Part shown: one piece after another, positions 16,099 through 19,192 of the stretch | Layout of the letters: every line of letters starts with the position of its first letter | Numbering within the stretch: position 1 is the first letter of the stretch | Assembly (NCBI GenBank): GCA_937949585.1 | Contig: CALEDW010000288.1 | Location: 1 to 19,192 of the forward strand | Direction of reading: 5' to 3' | Source of the DNA: an uncultured Acidimicrobiia bacterium | Lineage (GTDB): Bacteria > Actinomycetota > Acidimicrobiia > IMCC26256 > CALEDW01 | Length of the DNA: 19,192 nucleotides | The notes under the pieces: generated by a model | Told to the model about the DNA's origin: nothing | Database searches by the model: none | Seen by the model: the letters and a program-made list of their open reading frames with translations, nothing else | Made by a program: the position numbers and the translations under genes

Positions 16099-17102
16099 GG
16101 CGCGCCCACGTCGTGCAACCCGGCCACGAGGCGTTCGATGACCTCGGGCGTGCGCATCGCAAAGGCGTAGAGCCGCCCGTCCTCCTCGCTGAGCACCCGT
16201 CCGGCACGCCCCGCCGGGGTCTGGGCCACACCCGGGAGCTCCAGCAGGCCCCGCCGGCCGCCCACCGAGCGCAGCCCGGAGTCGGTGACGAGCAGCACGT
16301 CGGGGGCGGCCCGGACCAGCGCCTCGCTCGTAAGCGGCGTGAACGCACGTCGCAGCCCCATCGCGGTCCCGGCGTCGCGCCCTCCGGCCGCCTCGATGAT
16401 GGTGTCGGCACCCGAGCCGGGTCCGCCGATGAGGTACACCCCTGCCCCGCCGCGCAGGTACAGGAACGCCACGAGGGGCCGGGTCGCCCCGGGAGGGATC
16501 TGGGCCTGCGCGGCGGCGACGCGCTCCTCGACCCGCGCCGCCAGCGATGCACCCTGCTCCGGCGCACCGAGTGCCCTGCCCACGGCCCGGATCCGGTCCA
16601 GCATCGCGGTGATCGAGGACGGGATCCCGAACACGACCACCGGGACACCGGCCCGTCGGATCTGGGTCAGCGCCTCCGGCGGGCCGGTGTCGCTCTGGGC
16701 GAGCACCACGGTCGGTCGGCGTGAGAGCACGGCCTCGGCGGAGACGTCGTGGGCCCGGGTCACCACCGGGATGCGCCGGGCCTCGGCGAACGTGGTGGCG
16801 ACGTCGCGCCCGACGAGCCGGTCGCCGAAACCCAGTTCGAACACGATCTCGCTCAGCCCACCCCACAGCGAGACGATCCGCGCCGTGCTGCGCACCGTGA
16901 CGTCGCGGCCGTCGGCGGAGCGGACGGTGACCGGCAGGGCGAGATCCGTCGACCGGCGGGTCGTGCCCGTGCCGAGCGACGGTACGGATTGGGGCTCCCG
17001 GGCGTCGGCCGGCGCAATGGAGCGCGATGGGGCACAGGCGATCCCGGCCAGCCAGAGCACCGTCAGCGCGACCGCGGCCGGGGTCCGGTGGCGGGGCGTC
17101 AC
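16095..17102 (-). CDS. hmuT: Heme-binding receptor protein HmuT
   Basis: A 335-residue exported receptor. A hydrophobic leader ends LAGIAC (Cys23), a slightly atypical lipobox. The class III binding-protein core starts ARIVSLWGGLSEIVFELGFGDRLVGRD. Two residues correspond in position to the axial heme ligands reported for corynebacterial HmuT: His118 in RAHDVSAEAVL and Tyr223 in GVYLIGGPGSGAD. This favours heme over siderophores or cobalamin. The GTG at 17102 overlaps the stop of the upstream neocarzinostatin-like gene as GTGA. It would pass heme from surface proteins to HmuUV. Confidence 0.86.
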   Translation of the reverse strand: MTPRHRTPAAVALTVLWLAGIACAPSRSIAPADAREPQSVPSLGTGTTRRSTDLALPVTVRSADGRDVTVRSTARIVSLWGGLSEIVFELGFGDRLVGRDVATTFAEARRIPVVTRAHDVSAEAVLSRRPTVVLAQSDTGPPEALTQIRRAGVPVVVFGIPSSITAMLDRIRAVGRALGAPEQGASLAARVEERVAAAQAQIPPGATRPLVAFLYLRGGAGVYLIGGPGSGADTIIEAAGGRDAGTAMGLRRAFTPLTSEALVRAAPDVLLVTDSGLRSVGGRRGLLELPGVAQTPAGRAGRVLSEEDGRLYAFAMRTPEVIERLVAGLHDVGAP

Positions 17103-17845
17103 GCTCCCGCCCTCCGCCGGTGCCTGATCCACAGGGTCCCGACCGTCGCCGACAGGAGCGCACCGGCACCAACTGCGAGCACGCGAGGATCGATCCCTTC
17201 CCTGCCCGAGGGCAGGGCGAGGTCGCCGTCGGGACGGGCGGGCGCCGTTCCACCCCGGAACGTCACCGGTACGAGCAGGTCCTGGGACCGGTCGGTGGTG
17301 CGGGTGTGGTCGTTGCGGGTCGTCACCGCGCACAGCACCCGGCGGCAGTCGACGCGTTCGGACACGCGCGCCCGGACCACCAGCTCGACCCGGAACCGGC
17401 CACCGGGGCGGTAGGGAACGGCCAGGCCTTCGCCGTACGGCGGCGGGTTCGAGGAGATCCAGACCGACGCGTCGCCGGTCCCGGTGCGATCGGCGCCGCC
17501 TCCGCACGGGTGCGGCGGACGGGACCGCGTGCCGACCCGGCACAGCGTCACGTAGATGCCCTTGCCGGTGTCGAACCCCCGCCCTTCCACCGTGACCGTC
17601 TCCCCGGCGGGCTCGAGGGCGCGCACCTTCGACACCCGCAGGACCCGGGTTCCGTCGGTGCTCTCGCGCCCGTCCGCCCGCACCTGCAGGCGGGGTGCCC
17701 GGTCGGTGGTGGCCGGGACGCCGGCGGCGGCCGCCGGCACCACTGCCCCGTACACCAGCACCGCCCCGCACACCAGCACCGCCCCGCACACCAGCGCCCC
17801 CGCGCGGGTTTGCGGCCGAGGGGATCCCTGCGCTTGCGCCTCCAT
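17099..17845 (-). CDS. Membrane-anchored neocarzinostatin-like domain protein (NCS-like protein 2)
   Basis: A 248-residue exported protein and the first gene of the heme operon. A signal peptide built on LVCGAV repeats ends near AAAAG (40). The domain contains EPAGETVTVEGRGFDTGKGIYVTL (78-101), then Cys102-x11-Cys114 and Cys167-x4-Cys172 in RVDCRRVLCAV, and TTDRSQDLLVPVTF (183-196). The two Cys pairs parallel the two disulfides of neocarzinostatin (Cys37-Cys47 and Cys88-Cys93 in the mature protein). A C-terminal helix (VLAVGAGALLSATVGTLWI) with tail RHRRRAGA anchors it in the membrane; LPSGREG before it is not a proper sortase motif. The ATG at 17845 lies 6 bases from an iron box, so the messenger may be leaderless. 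Its function as a heme relay is an inference from context. Confidence 0.78.
   Translation of the reverse strand: MEAQAQGSPRPQTRAGALVCGAVLVCGAVLVYGAVVPAAAAGVPATTDRAPRLQVRADGRESTDGTRVLRVSKVRALEPAGETVTVEGRGFDTGKGIYVTLCRVGTRSRPPHPCGGGADRTGTGDASVWISSNPPPYGEGLAVPYRPGGRFRVELVVRARVSERVDCRRVLCAVTTRNDHTRTTDRSQDLLVPVTFRGGTAPARPDGDLALPSGREGIDPRVLAVGAGALLSATVGTLWIRHRRRAGA
17751..17800. repeat. 18-bp tandem repeat within the signal peptide of NCS-like protein 2
   Basis: The plus strand reads TACACCAGCACCGCCCCG (17751-17768), then CACACCAGCACCGCCCCG (17769-17786), then a third partial copy to about 17800. The first two units differ by one base. In the gene the repeat encodes LVCGAV-type hexads that make up the hydrophobic core of the signal peptide. 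Confidence 0.7.
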
Positions 17846-17863
17846 CTGAGATTAGGTTAGGTT
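17834..17863 (+). promoter_or_regulatory. Candidate promoter of NCS-like protein 3 gene
   Basis: TTGCGC (17834-17839) and TAGGTT (17858-17863) are separated by 18 bases, a plausible sigma70-type pair. The -10 lies inside the iron box, the arrangement expected for repression by a DtxR/IdeR protein. This is a pattern reading without experimental support. Confidence 0.35.
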
Positions 17864-17870
17864 GCCTTTA
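17852..17870. promoter_or_regulatory. DtxR/IdeR-type iron box in divergent promoter region
   Basis: TTAGGTTAGGTTGCCTTTA matches the IdeR/DtxR consensus TTAGGTTAGGCTAACCTAA at 14 of 19 positions, with a perfect left half. It is the only AT-rich island in the region and lies between the divergent heme operon and NCS-like gene 3. By family knowledge, an Fe(II)-loaded DtxR/IdeR would bind here and shut off both directions when iron is sufficient. Confidence 0.72.
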
Positions 17871-17883
17871 ATGATTCGGGCAA
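17854..17883 (-). promoter_or_regulatory. Candidate promoter of the heme uptake operon
   Basis: On the minus strand, TTGCCC (17883-17878) and TAACCT (17859-17854) are 18 bases apart. Transcription would begin within a base or two of the ATG at 17845, giving a leaderless messenger. The -10 is embedded in the iron box, mirroring the promoter on the opposite strand. This is inferred from the pattern alone. Confidence 0.35.
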
Positions 17884-17885
17884 GC

Positions 17886-17892
17886 GGGAGGA
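17886..17892 (+). promoter_or_regulatory. Ribosome binding site of NCS-like protein 3 gene
   Basis: GGGAGGA, 10 bases before the ATG at 17903, fixes that start codon. It contrasts with the opposite gene (ATG 17845), which has no leader space for one. Confidence 0.6.
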
Positions 17893-17902
17893 ACACGCTG
17901 CG

Positions 17903-19075
17903 ATGAGGTACGCCACGACGAGGGAAGCGACGTCGATCGACAGGTCCCCCCGGGCTCGCAGACGGCGCCGGTGTCCGGCGGCCCGTCGGAGGGCGGTCCC
18001 GGTGCTCGCGGCGGTGCTCGCCGTCGGCATGCCCGTGGCCGGCATGTCGCCCGGTGCGGCCGCCCCTACCCCGGGGACGGCCGCCGCCGGCCCCGCACTC
18101 ACCGTGGCGCCGACGACCGGCCTCGACCCCGGCGGAGCTGCGATCCGGGTGACCGGTACCGGGTTCGACACGGCGAAGCAGCTGTTCGGCAGCCCGAGGG
18201 GGATCTACCTGGCGTTCGGGGTACTGACCCTGGGTGCCGACGGCCGTCCGACGAACCCCGACTGGTACACCGACGCCACCAGCTACCAGGCCGCGGTGTA
18301 CGTGTACCCGCGCCCGCCGGGCGGCGTGGACACGCCGACGACCAAGACGATGGAGACCGACCCGGCCAACCCCGACGGCCGCACGAACGGCCGGTTCGAC
18401 TTCGAGCTCACCCGTGCCGACGGCTCGCCGATCACCGCCCGCTGGACCGCCGGCGGTCAGACCTACGACTGCACCGCACCCGGGGTGACCTGCTACGTGC
18501 TCACCTTTGCGGCCAAGGGCGACACCGACCGTTCCCAGGACCTGTTCGTGCCGGTGCGCTTCGCAAGCGGCGACCCCGACCCCGACCCGGACCCGGCCCA
18601 CGGAACCGCCACCCAGGTGATCCGCGTCGGGGTGAACGCCGGGCCCCTCACGCTCAGCAGTGCAGGTGAGGAGGTGGTGCTCCCGGACGTCCAGCTGCGC
18701 GACACCGAACAGGAGACGAGCGCACCCCTCAACGAGGTGACGGTGGGCGACTACCGGGCCGAATCGCCCGGCTGGACCCTCGTCGGCCAGGTGAGCGACT
18801 TCCGAAGCGGCGACGACCGCATCGCGGCGGCGAACCTGGGGTGGGTGCCGGCGGCGCGTTCCACCGCGAGCGCGCTGGTGAGCGGCGCGGCGACGCCGGT
18901 CGAGGCCGGACCGCCCGCGCCGCCCGGGCAGGGCCTCGATCGCCCGCGGGTCCTGTGCCGGGCCGGGGTCGGGGCCGGCGGCTCCTGGGTCTGCGGAGCG
19001 CTGCTCACCCTTGGCGTGCCCGGCGCCACCCGCCCCGGCACCTACCGGGCCCTGCTCACCCTGACGCTCAGCTGA
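17903..19075 (+). CDS. Secreted neocarzinostatin-like protein with C-terminal WxL-like domain (NCS-like protein 3)
   Basis: A 390-residue exported protein. An Arg-rich start leads to a signal helix (AVPVLAAVLAVGMPVAG) with probable cleavage near GAAA. Domain one (about 65-221) carries LTVAPTTGLDPGGAAIRVTGTGFD, RGIYLAFG (99-106), Cys190-x6-Cys197 in YDCTAPGVTCYV, and KGDTDRSQDLFVPVRF (205-220). These are the same landmarks as in the two minus-strand paralogues. A DPDPDPDP linker joins domain two (about 235-390), which resembles actinobacterial WxL-like domains: WTLVGQVSDFRS (291-302), NLGWVP (311-316) and a terminal GTYRALLTLTLS. WxL domains bind cell wall polymers non-covalently. There is no C-terminal membrane helix. 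It diverges from the heme operon across a shared iron box, suggesting an iron-regulated surface heme capture role. Confidence 0.8.
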   Translation: MRYATTREATSIDRSPRARRRRRCPAARRRAVPVLAAVLAVGMPVAGMSPGAAAPTPGTAAAGPALTVAPTTGLDPGGAAIRVTGTGFDTAKQLFGSPRGIYLAFGVLTLGADGRPTNPDWYTDATSYQAAVYVYPRPPGGVDTPTTKTMETDPANPDGRTNGRFDFELTRADGSPITARWTAGGQTYDCTAPGVTCYVLTFAAKGDTDRSQDLFVPVRFASGDPDPDPDPAHGTATQVIRVGVNAGPLTLSSAGEEVVLPDVQLRDTEQETSAPLNEVTVGDYRAESPGWTLVGQVSDFRSGDDRIAAANLGWVPAARSTASALVSGAATPVEAGPPAPPGQGLDRPRVLCRAGVGAGGSWVCGALLTLGVPGATRPGTYRALLTLTLS

Positions 19076-19081
19076 CCGAGC

Positions 19082-19092
19082 GCAACGGTTGC
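19082..19092. promoter_or_regulatory. Short perfect palindrome in the gap before the last gene
   Basis: GCAACGGTTGC (five-base arms around one G) lies in the 23-base gap between two coding regions, where a ribosome site would normally be. It could be a small hairpin or operator, or chance. Confidence 0.25.
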
Positions 19093-19098
19093 ACGTTC

Positions 19099-19192
19099 AT
19101 GCGCACCTTGAAGGGCGCGGCGGGGGTCCTCGCCGGTGTGGCTCTCGTCGTCGGTATCCCGCAAGCGGCCGACGCGGCGACGGCGGCGTCGG
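19099..19192 (+). CDS. Start of another secreted protein, cut by window edge
   Basis: An ATG at 19099 opens MRTLKGAAGVLAGVALVVGI, followed by PQAADAATAAS. This is a short basic N-region, a hydrophobic core and an Ala-rich cleavage region, so it is a standard signal peptide. It starts 23 bases after the stop of NCS-like protein 3 on the same strand, so the two are likely cotranscribed under the same iron box. No Shine-Dalgarno is visible before the ATG. The mature domain lies outside the window, so no function can be given; another WxL/NCS/HtaA-type surface protein would fit. Confidence 0.6.
   Translation, partial: MRTLKGAAGVLAGVALVVGIPQAADAATAAS

Noticed and set aside
12684..16141. Two long plus-strand frames opposite the PmoA, neocarzinostatin-like and heme transporter genes
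   Set aside because: They have low-complexity composition and no motif, whereas the minus strand has well conserved families over the same bases.
15052..17102. Reading the transporter as a siderophore or cobalamin importer
   Set aside because: HmuT carries His and Tyr at the heme-ligand positions and HmuV has the heme-importer-type Q-loop region, so heme is the better call, although not proven.

Overview
This window is very GC-rich DNA (well above 70% by eye) with tightly packed genes and mostly GTG starts. Ten of the eleven overlapping gene junctions share the four bases GTGA. These traits, with a DtxR/IdeR-type iron box, an LPTTG wall-anchor signal, Gly/Ala-rich lipoproteins and neocarzinostatin-type secreted domains, point to an Actinomycetota chromosome. 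The Acidimicrobiia are my best guess, but the sequence does not prove the class.

Layout. (1) Positions 1-1666, minus strand: a branched-chain amino acid type ABC uptake system, with a lipoprotein binding protein followed by a LivH-type permease cut by the window edge. (2) Positions 1790-2407, plus strand: a stand-alone SAM methyltransferase. (3) Positions 2412-5555, minus strand: a molybdate uptake operon in the order regulator, modA, modB, modC. Its first gene fuses an XRE helix-turn-helix to a periplasmic-binding-protein-like sensor. (4) Positions 5652-9956, plus strand: a four-gene, translationally coupled catabolic operon. It encodes an Old Yellow Enzyme family oxidoreductase, a D-2-hydroxyacid dehydrogenase, a xylose-isomerase-like TIM barrel protein and a DHDPS/DUF993-like aldolase. 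(5) Positions 9946-13412, minus strand and convergent with (4): a PmoA/DUF6807 protein coupled to an 897-residue protein that joins an alpha-toroid plus beta-sandwich carbohydrate-enzyme-like region to a GT4-type glycosyltransferase. (6) Positions 13422-17845, minus strand: a heme uptake operon, hmuTUV, bracketed by two secreted neocarzinostatin-like proteins. (7) Positions 17903-19075, plus strand and divergent from (6): a third neocarzinostatin-like protein carrying a WxL-like C-terminal domain. The first codons of another secreted protein follow it.

The most interesting system is (6) plus (7). Three paralogous neocarzinostatin-fold proteins, predicted to be anchored to the wall (LPTTG), anchored to the membrane (C-terminal TM), or exported through a signal peptide and held by a WxL-like domain, surround a heme ABC transporter. 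They diverge from one 57-bp region containing an iron box that overlaps candidate promoters in both directions. I infer an iron-repressed heme capture and relay pathway, analogous in logic to Hta/Isd systems but built on a different domain. Heme binding by these proteins is not shown by the sequence. The second most interesting item is the fusion protein in (5) and the convergent catabolic cluster around it, whose substrate I cannot name.
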